From: Limonium bicolor
Lineage: Eukaryota > Streptophyta > Magnoliopsida > Caryophyllales > Plumbaginaceae
Assembly: GCA_023374045.1 (NCBI GenBank)
Contig: CM041777.1
Coordinates: 478,059,594-478,123,593, forward strand
Length of the DNA: 64,000 nt
Direction of reading: 5' to 3'
This document shows, piece after piece, positions 10,795 through 23,495 of this stretch. Position numbers and translations under genes: made by a program. The number at the start of each line of letters is the position of its first letter. The first letter of the stretch is position 1. The notes below the pieces were generated by a model. It was not told the DNA's origin. It saw only the letters and a list, made by a program, of their open reading frames with translations, and ran no database searches.

Positions 10795-10860
10795 CTAGAT
10801 TCTCCTCCGGCTTGTATTCTTCCTCAACTTGTTGAGGATGCTACTTTAGGTTCTAATATA

Positions 10861-11093
10861 CTCCCTTCATCCCGAATTGACCGTCCTGTTTGCTTTATGA
10901 CACGTTTTTCCACTTCAATATTAAGCATATAAGATAAAATAATTTTATAAAACTAAATTTTATAACATATAGTTTATCATGTAAGGATTCATATGTAAAA
11001 CTTAAATTTTCAAAATTAATTTATCTGTTAAAAATTGAAGTCAAACGACATGTCCAAATAGTAAACAGGACGGTCAATTCAGGACGGAGGGAG
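10861..11093. mobile_element. Stowaway-like MITE, copy 1 (233 bp), inside the LINE
   Basis: Terminal inverted repeats of about 30 bases start CTCCCTTCATCCC and end GGACGGAGGGAG, with ACCGTCCTGTTT / AAACAGGACGGT inside. The element is flanked by TA on both sides (10859-10860 and 11094-11095), the Tc1/mariner target. Removing it joins the LINE 3' end cleanly to TAAAATAGGC...ATTCAACC plus the A tail. It has no coding capacity and would need a mariner transposase supplied elsewhere. Confidence 0.85.
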
Positions 11094-11133
11094 TATAAAA
11101 TAGGCTAATGCCTCCGTATTCAACCAAAAAAAA

Positions 11134-11593
11134 TAACAGGATTATCCTAAAACCTCAAGATTACTAATAATTACTCAATTTTATTTATGTAAAATAACTA
11201 AAATGAGTTATCCACCATCAACCCTATGATTGAATTATTGAACTTAGGTTAGGGTAGTCATGAGACTAACCCCACGTCTGAAATCTCCATCTGGGTTTTG
11301 CTTAATCATCAGTTTTTTAAGGTACAGCACTCCCTACCAAATTAACGATCTCCACTCGGAAACCGAACAAAAGGCAGTAAACCATCTGGGATACCATGAG
11401 ATCACAGCCGCCCAAGAAATAAAACAAAAAGGATTATTTAACAGATTAACCATCTTAAGTATCAGTTGAAAGAGGAAAAGAAAATTTTGAACATGAAAAG
11501 TTCGAACAAAACTTCATGCACCACACTCCCTATGCATAAACCCAGGCATCCTCCGAAATTTCATTGTTTTGAGATCATTACTAAAACACACTA
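11134..11593. other. Flank between the LINE tail and the CBSX5-like stop codon
   Basis: This stretch of about 460 bases has no recognisable gene. Its right part should be the 3' untranslated region of the minus-strand CBSX5-like gene. Small open frames on the plus strand (11260-11469 and 11466-11669) show no known motif and partly overlap the antisense of the gene. Confidence 0.4.
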
Positions 11594-13796
11594 CTATGAA
11601 ACACCATATATATGGTCCCTGAAAGCCTTCAGCATTCCAGCAAATGTCACCACACCAACAACACTATAATCCACATCCACAACCCATGCATAATTCACCC
11701 TATGTGCTAGAGCTTGGATCATCACAGCCACCAAAGAACTCCCAGGCTTGCAAACTACTGCCTCTGTAGTCCTTGCTATTCTCCCTGAAGATGATGAACA
11801 CCTGCTAACTTTCGCAATCCCTGCGAACCCAAACTCCTCATCAGATGAAGCGGAGGAAGTAGACGATGAATGTGTTGGTGATGATAATGACGAAAACGGT
11901 GAGCAAGTAGTGCTCTCATCATAGAGAAACTCCAACAGAGATTCCATGTTCTTGTCTTCCAGCTTCAGTTTCACCAGCTGAATTAGCTCATCAGGAGGGC
12001 TTCCACTGTTGATGTATGCCATGAGATCACCCACCGAGAGGGTAGCAATAGCAGCAGAGGCATGTTCACCACAAGAAGCAAGGTTGTAGGGCGAGATTTC
12101 ACCAGCTAATCTACCCTCCTCATCTTACTGCAACGCCCATTTGGGTCACAAGTGCTGTGTGCATCGATTTCACATAGGGTAACACCAGATCATCATAATT
12201 GAGCACCAGAATATCATGATCGATGATGTTGAGTGATTCAATCGTTTTAGTAGAGGTGGGGCAGAAGTGGTTGATGGAGTTGAGGAGGAATCGGACCACA
12301 TCTTCTGGTGTAATTGTGCAATATGTAAACCCATTGTGTTCCGTTGATGACCCAAAAGAACATTGGTGTTGGCATAGGATATGTTTTGTATGTGTTTCCT
12401 CTTCACAGGTATGATCAGGTTCTGTACACCTTCTTGGATGGACTCAATGGCTTCTAACAAGCTGTGAAATCAAGGGAAAGAAGAGTACTATTAGAATTCC
12501 AAATCCCTAAAATATCTCCAAAACTAATTAATTCTGGGACATCTGCAACAACACAGGTTATAACTAGAACTACAGAAGGTGTCCTTCACACCAAGAACAC
12601 TACTACAAACTTCTCCAATCTTAAGGGGTTTCATATCAGAAATCAGGGAAACGTACTTGAATAGAGATGCAGGATGCCATCACCACCAGACACCTGTTAA
12701 TGAGATAGCCTGATGGCTACTTGCATCTTGATTATTTAATCTGATAGCATTGAAACAAAGAAAATATAAAAAAATAAACCTTAATCCACATGTTTTTCTG
12801 GCAAGACACTGGAACACGTCCTTTTTATAAATCCAACCCCAGCCTAAACGATTCATCTTCCTCTCTGGCTTAATTAGTAAAGTACTCAAACCGGAAATTA
12901 GGAATTGTTCAGTTCCTCCATAGCCCATTCTGTTTCGGCTAGCAAGGTGGGAAACTCACATGCAAGCCAACGAGATGGAAGTCAAATTCTTCCCGAAACA
13001 AAAGAGTTCAAGATTCTAAAGCAGGTGGCTAGAAAGGGTTCTCTATTCGCTCGCTTCGACGAAGTTGTTCCCAAAAAAAAAAATTGTTCACAACCCCTCT
13101 CTAACTTTATGATCGATTCTACCAAAACCCAAGGAGCCACAAGCATTAAATCACCAAATATTCTACTGGACCATTATGGAACCACAAGTTGTAAATTTTA
13201 ATTGGTAAACTAGGCCCCATACCTTTCGGTTCCCTTTACCGAGTTCCGACAAGAAGAGACGAAAATGTAAGGTTTCTACACAGACATGTCAACAACATAG
13301 ATCCTCAATTGAGGTGAAAATAACAGAAATATAAGGAAAAATAACTGAAATCTTCTGCACTAGAACACACAATTTACAAGTTAGAATTTCTCAAGAGAAA
13401 GAAAGGCAAGGGAAGAAACAAAGGCTAACCTGGCATTAGGCTCCAAGTGCTTAACGAGTTGCGGGACCTTGTCGATAAGAACAGAGACAGGAGACTCAAG
13501 CGCTGTGAAAGGCTGAGACACATTCTCCTCAGCAGAAAGAAAACAGATCACATCAACCAGGGAAACCTTACCACACAACAACACTGCTTGATTTCTGCAG
13601 AGATCTCGCTAACGCAGCCGGTTTCAGACGAAGGAGATTGTTCACAGCAACTCCAGATGCTAATCCAAGGGTCTCCGGATCGCTTAAGCTCCGATAGAGC
13701 ATCGAAGACCGTAGCGATCGCCGGTAGACACCTTAGCGGCGGCTTTCCGATACAAAGGTCAGAGATTTCATGTGACGATAACAAGCAAACTGCCAT
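11594..13796 (-). pseudogene. CBS-domain protein CBSX5-like, two exons, three frame breaks
   Basis: Exon 1 (13796-13430) starts MAVCLLSSHEISDLCIGKPPL and continues with SGDPWISIWSC, VDVICFLSAEENVSQP and QLVKHLEPNA. Exon 2 (12461-11594) continues LLEAIESIQEGVQNLIIPVKRK, EDVVRFLLNSINHFCP, HDILVLNY, LAGEISPYNLASCGEH, a Ser-rich loop and the last CBS motif, VNYAWVVDVDYSVVGVVTFAG, to the stop. CBS pairs bind adenosyl ligands; the plant CBSX5/PV42-like proteins are small CBS proteins related to SnRK1 gamma subunits. Spliced length is about 411 codons, normal for the family. The frame breaks at about 13571-13578, 12358-12364 and 12124-12128. Outside these points the sequence is well conserved with no other stops, so either a very young pseudogene or indel errors in the assembly would fit. 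I did not find any other host gene in the window. Confidence 0.85.
12462..13429 (-). other. Intron of the CBSX5-like gene (968 bp)
   Basis: On the minus strand the donor reads CCAG|GTTAGC at 13430/13429 and the acceptor reads TTTCACAG|C at 12462/12461. Joining them gives the codons for EPNA-S-LLEAI, matching the family consensus at this point. The intron holds no recognisable repeat or open frame of interest; short frames there are noise. Confidence 0.8.
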
Positions 13797-14035
13797 GCAA
13801 AGAAAACCCTAGGCGTGGGGCCGAGTATTTTCCGATCAAGGAATGTAAGGAGATGAGGCAGCGAAAGGGGGAATGTGGAAAAAGTGGGGAGAGAAATTCA
13901 AGGGAGCAGGATTTGTTGTTCGAAGATGAGAGGATACAGGAGGAACAGAGATATTTGTTATTAGGAAGAAGATGACTCGACGCGGGACAGCTGGTGATAT
14001 GCCCAGAAAAGAAGAGGCTTAGGAGTTTGGTGAGT

Positions 14036-14045
14036 ATATTTATAG
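14036..14045 (-). promoter_or_regulatory. Probable TATA box of the CBSX5-like gene
   Basis: The minus strand reads CTCTATAAATATACTC, a strong plant TATA box about 240 bases upstream of the ATG at 13796. The interval 13797-14010 would be a 5' leader of about 210 bases, purine-rich on the plus strand (pyrimidine-rich in the transcript), with no intron seen. The rest, up to the MITE at 14317, shows nothing distinct. Confidence 0.55.
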
Positions 14046-14316
14046 AGAAACATCTGGAGGTTTGTTATAAGAGAGAGGAGACGGTGAGTGAATGACTAGG
14101 CTTCCGTACTTTGACGCCGGTAGCCATTCCACTAGAGACAAGAATATTTTTTTCTGTTTATTTAATCGTGAAGCCACCGAATTTTTATCAAAAAATCAGT
14201 GAAGCCACCCAAGATAAAAAGGGAAAGTATTTTTCCCCGGACCCCCGTAGAAGAACAATGAACAAAATCGTGAGAAAATACGGCAGTACTCGGTTTGCGG
14301 AAGCAGGCAACAAGTA

Positions 14317-14552
14317 CTACCCCGTCCCGTCATAAGTGTCCTGTTTGTTTTTTGGCACGTTTTTCTACCTCAATAGTTAAACATATAAGGTAAAATAATT
14401 TTATAAAACTAAATTTGTATTATTAGTTTATCATGTAAGGAATCATATACAAAACTTAAATTTTCAAAATTAATTTATCTTATATGTTAAAAATTGAAAT
14501 CAAACGACATATCCAAATAGTAAATAGGACGGTCAGGGTGGGACGGAGGGAA
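14317..14552. mobile_element. Stowaway-like MITE, copy 2 (236 bp), upstream of the CBSX5-like gene
   Basis: It is the same family as the copy at 10861. Shared internal blocks include AATAATTTTATAAAACTAAATTT, seen here in two pieces, and CAAACGACAT. Ends read CTACCCCGTCCCGTC and GGGTGGGACGGAGGGAA, flanked by TA. It lies about 270 bases upstream of the TATA box, so it forms part of the gene's distal promoter. Terminal repeats are more decayed than in copy 1. Confidence 0.8.
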
Positions 14553-14554
14553 TA

Positions 14555-15737
14555 TATACCAAAGAGTATCAAATGGATCATATGGGTAATTTGGTGGCCA
14601 CATTATATGTTATTCACATGTATATTTATTTTATAAAAATTATATATAATACATATAAAACTATACAAATATATATAAGGTTATATATTGAATTTTAATA
14701 TTTTTAAAAATATTAGTAATTTTTTTAAATGATATAATAAATATATATTTTTATTCTATATAAAATTTTATAATTATAAATAATAAAAAATAATTATATA
14801 GTTGTAATAAGAAAGAGTTGTAAAAATAAGTAAATTATCAAAGTGACAAAGAGCATCAACATCAAAGAAAAAAAAACAAATAAATAATAACTTTGTTAGT
14901 TGTCTGTGCTCCAATAGTTACCAGGTGAATTTAAAAAAACTAAAAAAATAACAAAAGTAAGAATGATAGTTATTCATAAAGTCTCTGTATAAATATTTTT
15001 TGGATCTTTATTTTAAATATATATAAGATATTTTAATTTTTTTATCTCTTTTAAGTTCTATCTTTAACTTAATAATACAAAATTCAAAAAATAAATATAT
15101 ATAAATAATAGTAATAAAATTATAGATCACTATTCAAAAAATCTCACACCAAATTCCTTCGTTGAGGAAAAGTACGTGGTCTAGTACTGCGGAATATTAT
15201 CACCGAAAATTACGGTTCCCTGGAGGGCTTGAAAATTATCATATTTCTAAGTTATAGTATAGTACGTTATTTTTATTTGATTGTATAAACTAATTTCGTT
15301 GTTATTACAACCTTCTTCAGTAACATAAGTACAATATTATTATCAAACTTTAAATATATATTTACTATAATAAATTATGACATCATATGACTCGGTGTAG
15401 TTTCGATAACATTTCAAACGATAAAATATAGATTGAAGATACTGAAGTGTATATAATTAATACAAAAGTAAAAATAATTCACCAGTACATGTATCTTATA
15501 TCATGGTATTAATATCAAATTACTGACAAATTTTATACAATACATAAATTTATGTTGCCTAAAACCCTTTTGTTACATAATGGGATAAGTTTATGGATTA
15601 ATTCGAAAGAAACTCATTTGCGCAAATAAATTATTTAAATATTATTATTCTTTTGAACTTTTTACATTATAAATAATAGTATGAATTAAGCATGTCAAGT
15701 TTTTATTAAGTAAGATGTGTTTTTATCACTTTTTAGT
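14555..15737. other. AT-rich intergenic DNA
   Basis: Long A/T runs and ATATATA words, no open frame of note, no terminal repeats recognised. I see nothing further in it. Confidence 0.5.
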
Positions 15738-16052
15738 GTTATAAATTGATAAGGTTAATGGTAAGAGATTGTTTGAATGCTAAGAGTAAATGAATTGGTA
15801 AACCATCATATAGGCCACCTTATAAATAGGCTAAATACATTAACTAATAAGAAATAGTTGTAAAAAGGGATGTCTTGTAATAAAAAGATATGTTACTACG
15901 GTTATGACATTCGTTTGTTGTTCTTTGTTCCTTCATAAATAGAGATCATTGTACTCACATATCAAGAATAGAATATCAATGGCCTTTTTACCATATCTTT
16001 CTTCAGTCTCTCTTCTATCTCTCATCCCGTATCTACATCATGTTATCAACAC
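15738..16052 (+). repeat. Possible Copia-type LTR remnant
   Basis: The segment opens TGTTATAAATTG and contains a TTCATAAATAGAGATCATTGTACTC stretch (about 15931-15955) like the end of a short Copia LTR. It closes CATCATGTTATCAACACCAAG, which resembles a Copia LTR end plus a decayed TGGTATCAGAGCC primer site. No target duplication was found and no second LTR is visible. Nothing is recognised from here to 16507. Confidence 0.3.
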
Positions 16053-16507
16053 CAAGTCACCCACAACCCTTTGTTGTTTTTGTATTGTCATCATCAGTCT
16101 CACTAACTACTACAAAATATTATATTGGTCACATTTTTATGTTCAAAATCTCCATACTTATAGGTGTAGAAAGTTAATCTTCTCACACTTATCAAAGTGT
16201 TTTCATAATGGATGTAGAGATATAATCACACTTACCAAAGACACAATTTAGTGTAGTTAATAGATTGTAGTCAACAAGCAACACTTAAAAGTGTAAAGAT
16301 TTTGTATACATATATATATACACATTTGTACCATATGTTGGAATACCTTGTACAAGACATAAAATCTACAATTAGAGTCAATAGCTCAGTAAGCCAACTA
16401 CAAATACAAATCTGAGATCCATCTCTATGTATTGATATATTTTACTCACTTTATATACAGTATAGAATCACAAACAATGTAGCTGATTAAACTAATACAA
16501 TTGATAC

Positions 16508-16670
16508 CTATTGTGTTGGCCATGGACCTTTGGAAATTTGAATACGGGACTTAATCCCCCTGTGTGTTGGCAATGTGCCTTTGGAACTGGATTGTGGGGC
16601 TTAGACCGCTTGTGTTAAGCCATGTGACTCTTGAATTGGATTATGGGATTTAATCTTTTTTTTGTATATC
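16508..16670 (+). repeat. Diverged tandem repeat, 3 units of about 50 bp
   Basis: Three units follow the pattern TGTGTTGGCCATG..CTTTGGAA.TTGAATACGGGACTTAATCC with many differences (starting near 16511, 16561 and 16612). A weaker fourth unit may follow (CCATGAGACTTTGGAAATGAATTACGAATGG). Each encodes no obvious product. It forms the left flank of solo LTR A. Confidence 0.6.
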
Positions 16671-18266
16671 CATGAGACTTTGGAAATGAATTACGAATGG
16701 TGAGCTTATATTGTGTTCTAATGATAAATTGTCAGGGCTATCTTGATAGTCTCTGTAACACTCCATCTCTAACAGTCGTGATTATCGCATAAACCATTTA
16801 ACACATATATTAAAATCGTAGCGGAATTCTTTACATTACCCAGCACCTTGCTACGGTCTGACTACAAAATACACCGAACTTAAATATTTACAACACTTAT
16901 CCGAAAATACTGACCGAGTTTCAAGTATTCTCAAAGTCTAACAAGTTTCTACAACTCCAATATCAACATACGGGTGTACATGCACAATCCGTACTCAAAA
17001 TAAACCCCTCCTAAGTCTACCCGCTCCTACTCTCGAGGTGGGTCTTCTGAGGCCTCTTTCCTGCAAAATTAATATGGTTGCCCCAAGGGGCTCAGCACCT
17101 TCACTGGTACGATTAACTTATAGCCCCAAGCTAACGGGGCTACGGTGAGTACTTGTCGATAGCATGCGGTTGATTATTAATACAACATAAATAAGAAGTA
17201 CAATAAACACCACATCACATATGAACAAATCATAGTTCAAACACAATGAACGACTTAAAAGCGTTCCTTAAGTAAGTGAGTTAGATTTTAACTCCTTAAG
17301 TCTATACTTCTCTTATTCTCATATCCACTCTTATCTCCATGTACCAACCTTTCTTTAATTAGAATTGGTTGTTTCTTATCTCAATGTTTATCTTTGTCGG
17401 GTCAAAAGTAACCCTAGCCAATGAGCTATTAACTCCACTGGTTAAATAAACAACTTATCTTAAATTTGGGATTTAGGTGATCCCACCGCACCATCTTAAT
17501 CTGGCCTCCCACCTTGAACTGTATTCCAAGGTGGTCGAGTCTATATGTCGACTCTAGGCGACAAGTCAAAGACGAGTCTCAACGGAAGTCGGATCTGATT
17601 CAGATACCGACCCCCTTTTCCTTAACATGCATGACCGGAGTCAGTCCCGGATTCCTCACACCCCCCAAGTTCCAGTTAATTGAAGTCTCAAAGACGAAAA
17701 TGTTAGTTAAACCTTTCATGGGTATTAACCAACCAATATAAGAGAGGGTGTTCTTACTCATACCATTATTACTAAGCATCGTTAGTAAATAATCGCAAAG
17801 TCAAGTGTGTTAGTACAATGCAAACACACAAGGGCACAATATTCCGGTTGCATGCTTTATCTTGTTTTAGTCGGAACACATAAACAAATAGCACACAAGC
17901 CGAGGGACACCTCGTTAGCAAGCAGGCTACAAGAAAACCATATGGTTCACCGTCGGTTGTCGTTTGTCTACTCCTCTCTGGAATCCAAATATTCAAATCC
18001 TATAATATTCATCCAATCAGGTGGTTAATTACTTTTAATTAACTTATCTTAACTAATCACTAATGATTCCCGATTAATAAACACTACGTCATCGTAGTTT
18101 AAACTTAATCTCATAAGTCATTTACTTCTCATTATTTCTTAAGCTTGTTTATGCCCCTAATGACCATTATATGTCATTAATTATATCCTAACTATCTTAT
18201 AATATCATTACCAAACAAGTCCCAACCTTAAAACCCCATTTTCAACATTCTGTAGCTTGTTTTGGT

Positions 18267-18447
18267 TGGTCCAGGTTTGTGTCCGAGGTTGTAAACCTGG
18301 ACCAACTCATCGGATGACTTTCTGCCATGTTTTGGGACTGGTCCGGGTTTGTGTACCGGGATGTAAACCCAGACCATCCCACGGTATAACTCACTACCTT
18401 GTTTTTGGTGTGGTCCGGGTTTATGTACTTGTTTACAAACCCGGACC
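18267..18447 (+). repeat. CCGGGTTT hairpin array in LTR A, 3 units of about 72 bp
   Basis: Hairpins start near 18267, 18340 and 18412. Each reads GGTCCGGGTTTGTGTAC or similar, then a loop, then TAAACCCGGACC. The first spacer contains GACTTTCTGCC, sharing the 10-mer ACTTTCTGCC with an E2 spacer (6308-6317). Small open frames through it encode repeated KPGP words and are by-products of the repeat. Confidence 0.85.
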
Positions 18448-20825
18448 AACACTAAATGTGTCCAGAATGATAATTTTTGACATCTTTTCAACCTCAATTC
18501 TTACCCAATCTTTTCCTAACCTTTCCACAAGTATCCTAGCATGTTTTAACATCATTTTGGCACCTTAAAATCCTCCTAATTCATCCACCAAACTCATACT
18601 CAATTCCTTGATCATTCACTCAAGTCCTTACAAATTCCTAACACTTATACTTAGTTCCTTACACTTCCAACATGTAAACTTTGCATAAAACCTCAACTAA
18701 CCAAAGTGTTTCTTCACAACCATTTTGACCACTCCTCAAGCATCCTTATCCATTCCCATTTCCTTTACTCAAACTTCCCAAGGTTTTATTCTCTAGTTCA
18801 TACCTAAGTCATTACAAGACATAATACCTCATTTACTACCAAACTTTGCACGAGTCTTAACACCTCTCATTCCATGATTTTGTTGTGTCTAACTCACCCT
18901 CTTAATTCCTTAAATCCTCCAAGACAATTCCTAGGTCATTCAAATCCTCAAGCACACCTTAGCTTATTCCTTTCCACCAACTTAACCATTAATGATTCCT
19001 AGTACAACCTAGGTCATAATATTTCATTAGAACACTTAAAACTCTTAGTTTCTTCACCAAATTTTGACATAGCTTCCCTAGTATATTCTTATACCCAAAC
19101 ACTTACGTTTTCATCCTTAAACAACCAAGAACACTCAATCTTCAATAAATATTCTCTACACACAAACTACACTCAAACTACACCAAATCATATAGTGCAT
19201 AAACTTAAATTGCTTGCCACTTAGGCCCTTAAATGACTTGGATCTTAGGACCTTAATTGACATAAATTTAACCACTGAATTTCCCATAATTAATAGCCTT
19301 CAACCTGTAATTACACCCATCAATCTCATAGTAGTTATACATGTGCTTGTAGTCCACCTTATAGTTGTTTTACTAACTCAATTCCCATTAGCTCTTTAGT
19401 CACAAGTTTACAAATATGATCATGTTGTTTTTCCTAGGTTTTATAGTTCATTATATAATGTAAGCTCTAAGCTACATTTAGTATCTATCTAAACCCCATC
19501 CCTTAAAGCATTAAACCACCTTAAGGTAAGTAATTTACCTTGTTTTTCTCAAGCTTTTCTCACTTTCCTCCTTGGTTTTCTTGATTGATTCTCGGCCAAG
19601 GACTTTTGTTCTCTTGCCAATCTTCTAATCAACATTAACATAATCTAATGAGTACTAAGGAACATGCCTAAACTCATAGAATTTACTCTTAGGTTAAAAA
19701 GAGTGCTTTAAGCCTTAAAAATGGATGATTACCTTTGAAGTCTCAAGATAGACTTAGGTAATGAATCAAGAAGGACCTTCACTAGTCCTTTGATATTAAA
19801 ACAATCTATTTCAAGGAGTAAAAACAAGACTCCATGAGAGGAAATTTTTGAACATTAAGAAAAATGGAAGGAACTTGATTGTTCTTTCACTTTCCTTACC
19901 TTGAATGCAAGGAGATGAAATGGAGCTCTTAAAACTTAATTTTCCCCCTTCAATGGAGCTTATCCATAGCATCAAACTTGAGCTTTTGAAGTTTTGAAAA
20001 GATAGGATTGAAGGGCATGCTCCAACTAAGAATAGTCTAAGCTTAGTTTTTTTATTTGAAGCAATATTGTGTATTTGGTGAGCAAGACAAGGTGGAGAAA
20101 GGATGGAGCTGCAACTTACGGTTTTATTTAGAGGAAGAAGAAGAAGAATACAGTGGAAGAAGAAGATATGAAAAGAAGAGAGGTGAGATGTAACGCCCCT
20201 ATTTAAACAAATACAGCGGAATAAAACTCTAAAGGCGATTACAGATCATCGGGTTCCAAACACCCGGTACAAAACCTCACCAATACTACTTACTAATGTT
20301 ACAGTCTGAACTCGAGAAAACGATGTAAACGTAACTTAAAATAAACAAAGCAACTCTCCACAATTCCTAGTTCCCATCCCAATCACTCATACTCTTCGTG
20401 GCCACCTGTATGAGCAATTTTGTACCTGCAAGATGAAACCAAGCAGCCCACCCCGGGAGGGGTGAGTCAGTTCCCTGGAATGGAACTGGTACAATTCTCC
20501 AAAACAATATTTAAAACATAACTCTTCAAAATAACCAGTAACTTGAAATCAAACTCTTGAAAGTAAAACAGGGAAACAAGGCACTTTAAGATCACCAAGT
20601 CAAAGATAACAAGTTAAGGATAGAGATAATTAATAGAAAGGTAAAGTTAGTCAATCCAAAAATCACACCATGAGTTAGTGAACATCCAATGCTCAAGTTA
20701 GAGCCAATTCCAGTTAGGAGTAGAGAGACCCAGGTAGTCACAAGGACTAGGAATGAAAGAAGATATCCAAGAACCAACAACTCAAGAGTGGAATAAAACC
20801 AATTGGGAGAGATGGCCCCCACCGC

Positions 20826-20966
20826 CAGATATCAATGTCCTTATGGACGAGGGATATACAGCCCCCTGCTGTCAAATATAAATGTCCTGGTGGACGAGGG
20901 ATATACAGCCCCCTGCTGTCTGATATAAATGCCCTTATGGACGAGGGATATACAGCCCCCTGCTGT
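20826..20966. repeat. Three 47-bp tandem repeats in LTR B
   Basis: The unit is AGATATCAATGTCCTTATGG / ACGAGGGATATACAGCCCCC / TGCTGTC. GGGATATACAGCCCCCTGCTGT recurs at 20851, 20898 and 20945, nearly identical. It lies about 650 bases inside the LTR, towards its transcriptional 3' end. Confidence 0.85.
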
Positions 20967-23449
20967 TACCGACCCGTTCTCAGTCATCGGTGAAGACGCG
21001 CGCACGTCATAACAAAAGACTCAGCTCATGGATGAAACAATATCCAGAGTCAAAGGAAGAATTACCAAGATTGTCCTTTTCCATACTTCCACTAGATCAC
21101 TAACTACACCAGAGCAATACCAAAACACTCAGTCCTACATAGTGTAGAAGCGTAAACCCTAGGCAGTTAATGTCTAATGAAATAACCCAATAGAAGGAAC
21201 CAAAAACCATGTAAGTTTCACATTCAAGGCTCAGTTAGTCACATCAAGCTGAGTTAGCCACACAAACAGTTCCCTTTGAAATCCATTCAAGCTCAGTTAG
21301 CGTTTTCCAAAACATTCCATAAAGTCCGTTAGCGAAAGTATCCGAGTACGAGAAATCGTACCTGGATAACGCTGTAGCAGTTCTAATCAACTTGCGCAAA
21401 CAATCAACAGTACTCTGAAGAATATTAAAGGTAGTCTATCATCAATCACTTGTAGCCTACGTTAAGCTTAAATAAATTCCTCTCTCTTATTTCTAAATCC
21501 CAATCATCTTGTAAGCCCTCGCTTAAATGTTATGTATAATCTTTGGGTTATCTGAGAATGGTGTATAGCCCAAGGTGGTAAGATCAAGGAATGTATTCTA
21601 TTAACATTTGCTAATTGTCCACTCCTATCCACTTTATTCGTACTTAACCACAATCCTCATATTCAAGACTTTTGAGACCTTTATATCATAAATGTGTTTT
21701 ATATTATATAATCAATCTTAGAATTCCAATGATAAACTTAAGCTCAATACTTTTATTATTAATTTAGAATAAACATTGTATTATGACCTATGATGGATTC
21801 ATCTCATAATACTATACTATTATTTCACACTGTAATGATTACGTATTTTATCAATATTTACTAGATAATCAATTGTGATTAAGTCTTTCCCTTAACTTAA
21901 TTAAGATCTACATCTTGTATATTGGAATCATAGTGTTGTAGACGCATTTTATTATAACTTAATTGAGCCACTAAACTCAATTATCATATCCTTAGTTCAG
22001 AATGACTTCCTACTGTAACCGTCTAATAATCTTGTCACAAGATGTTGAATTACCTCTCATATTGAAATAACTATATTATTATTAACTTAGACTTATCAAA
22101 CTCTTACATTTAGTATTTACAAGATATATTATTTATTTTATCATTAACTATATAATAAGTTGTTTTAAGATAACCTTTTATGTATCCTTGCTTACATTTA
22201 ATTTCCTAAATGTTTTATTTTTACACACATTCCCTCCATAGACTATGTATAATCCTTTTATACTAAACCTCAATAAACTTAAGTCTTAAATACGTTTTAA
22301 ATTATTTACAAAACCTAGGGTTTCAAAGGAGTAACGTAATAAATTATTTTCCTTTATTATGTTTTAGGATAAACATTATATCTTAGCATAAGGTAAAATT
22401 TATCTAAGAATTAAATCCCCATTCATAAGTGAAATTGCCAATTATTTAATAAGATCATCTATTCTGAAAATTCTCATATTTTATATTCAAATAACGTATC
22501 ATTATTTCCCATTACCGTAAAGTATATCAATATAATATCTTATGTAACTTAGTTTTATCTAATAAAAGGTTCAAATGTTTTATTTATCAAATTCCTATTT
22601 ACAAACCTTTCTATAAATTCTAACTACTAAATACCTCACTTAGTTGTAAACTCACATCCTAAGTATTGGTAATAAATGTTATAAATGTATTTCATATGGC
22701 TTATCTAATGCTAAGAAACTTAAGGATTATTATTTAGATAAATTTCCAAATCATAGTTTAATATAGTTTTATATCTAATCCTTTTATTGATTTTATCTTA
22801 AAACATTAGGTCATTATTCAATACAATAAATGTTATGAAACGATTAAACCTAGACTTACTAATCCACTTCACATTTAGATGTAAAAGTATTTCATTTATT
22901 TATTAATTATATAGTAAGTTCTATTTGTGTAAAATCTAATTACAAATATTCCTAAGTCCCAACTTATTAATTACCTAACCAAATTATAGATTTACATTCT
23001 GGTCTTTGACAAATGATATTACACATGTATTTTAATATGGTTTATATAAATCTTAGAAATTCAAGATAACACCTTAAGCTTAATTTCATAACCACAATTC
23101 AATACTACCTCATATAGTATTATGTATGGGTTTAGTTTAACTTATTAATTCCTTCATATTCTATTTGCTATAAGGTATTTTATTTCTTTTATTTATTTAT
23201 TTATTTATCGTATATGTATACTAGGATTTGTTCTAGACATTATTTATGTAGTTCTATTGCATTTAATTATTTATATTAACTTTTACATATATCTACATCC
23301 AAAATATGGTTTATAAAATAAAGTATTTTCCTTAGTTTCAATTAAGTATATTAACTACCATATTATATAATTAATATAAATGTAGATTAATTTAGTTCCT
23401 TGATTTAACCTAGGTTACTATTTTATTCTTTTATATATATGTACATATA

Positions 23450-23454
23450 TATAT

Positions 23455-23492
<38 letters not shown>
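23450..23492. repeat. (TA)n microsatellite
   Basis: An almost pure TA run in LTR B, preceded by a looser ATATATGTACATATATATAG stretch. Confidence 0.9.

Positions 23493-23495
<3 letters not shown>

Larger units (their letters stand above)
7472..11133 (+). mobile_element. L1-type LINE, 5' truncated, with a nested MITE
   Basis: The element starts within ORF2, just after where the endonuclease would end. It runs through reverse transcriptase, a zinc-finger region and RNase H, and closes with TATTCAACC followed by eight A residues (11126-11133), the usual end of plant L1 elements. A Stowaway-like MITE (10861-11093) lies in the 3' untranslated part. AACAG occurs at 7472-7476 and at 11135-11139 and could be a short target duplication, but at five bases this is weak. 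5' truncation is normal for L1 insertions. Confidence 0.85.

Noticed and set aside
12680..12928. Extra exon within the CBSX5-like intron
   Set aside because: The 82-residue frame has no CBS motif, and joining 13430 to 12461 already gives the continuous family sequence.
13548..13812. Plus-strand 121-residue frame across CBSX5-like exon 1
   Set aside because: Antisense shadow of the exon; the minus strand has family motifs, a start, splice sites and a TATA box.
16105..16300. CACTA-type end (CACTAACTACTACAAAATA)
   Set aside because: No matching inverted end or 3-bp target duplication found; ACACTTTTAAGTGT-like words alone are not enough.
20826..20966. CRISPR-like regular repeats
   Set aside because: Plant nuclear context, 47-bp units directly abutting without unique spacers, and inside an LTR. 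The hairpin arrays were rejected as CRISPR for the same reasons: their spacers are related, not unique.
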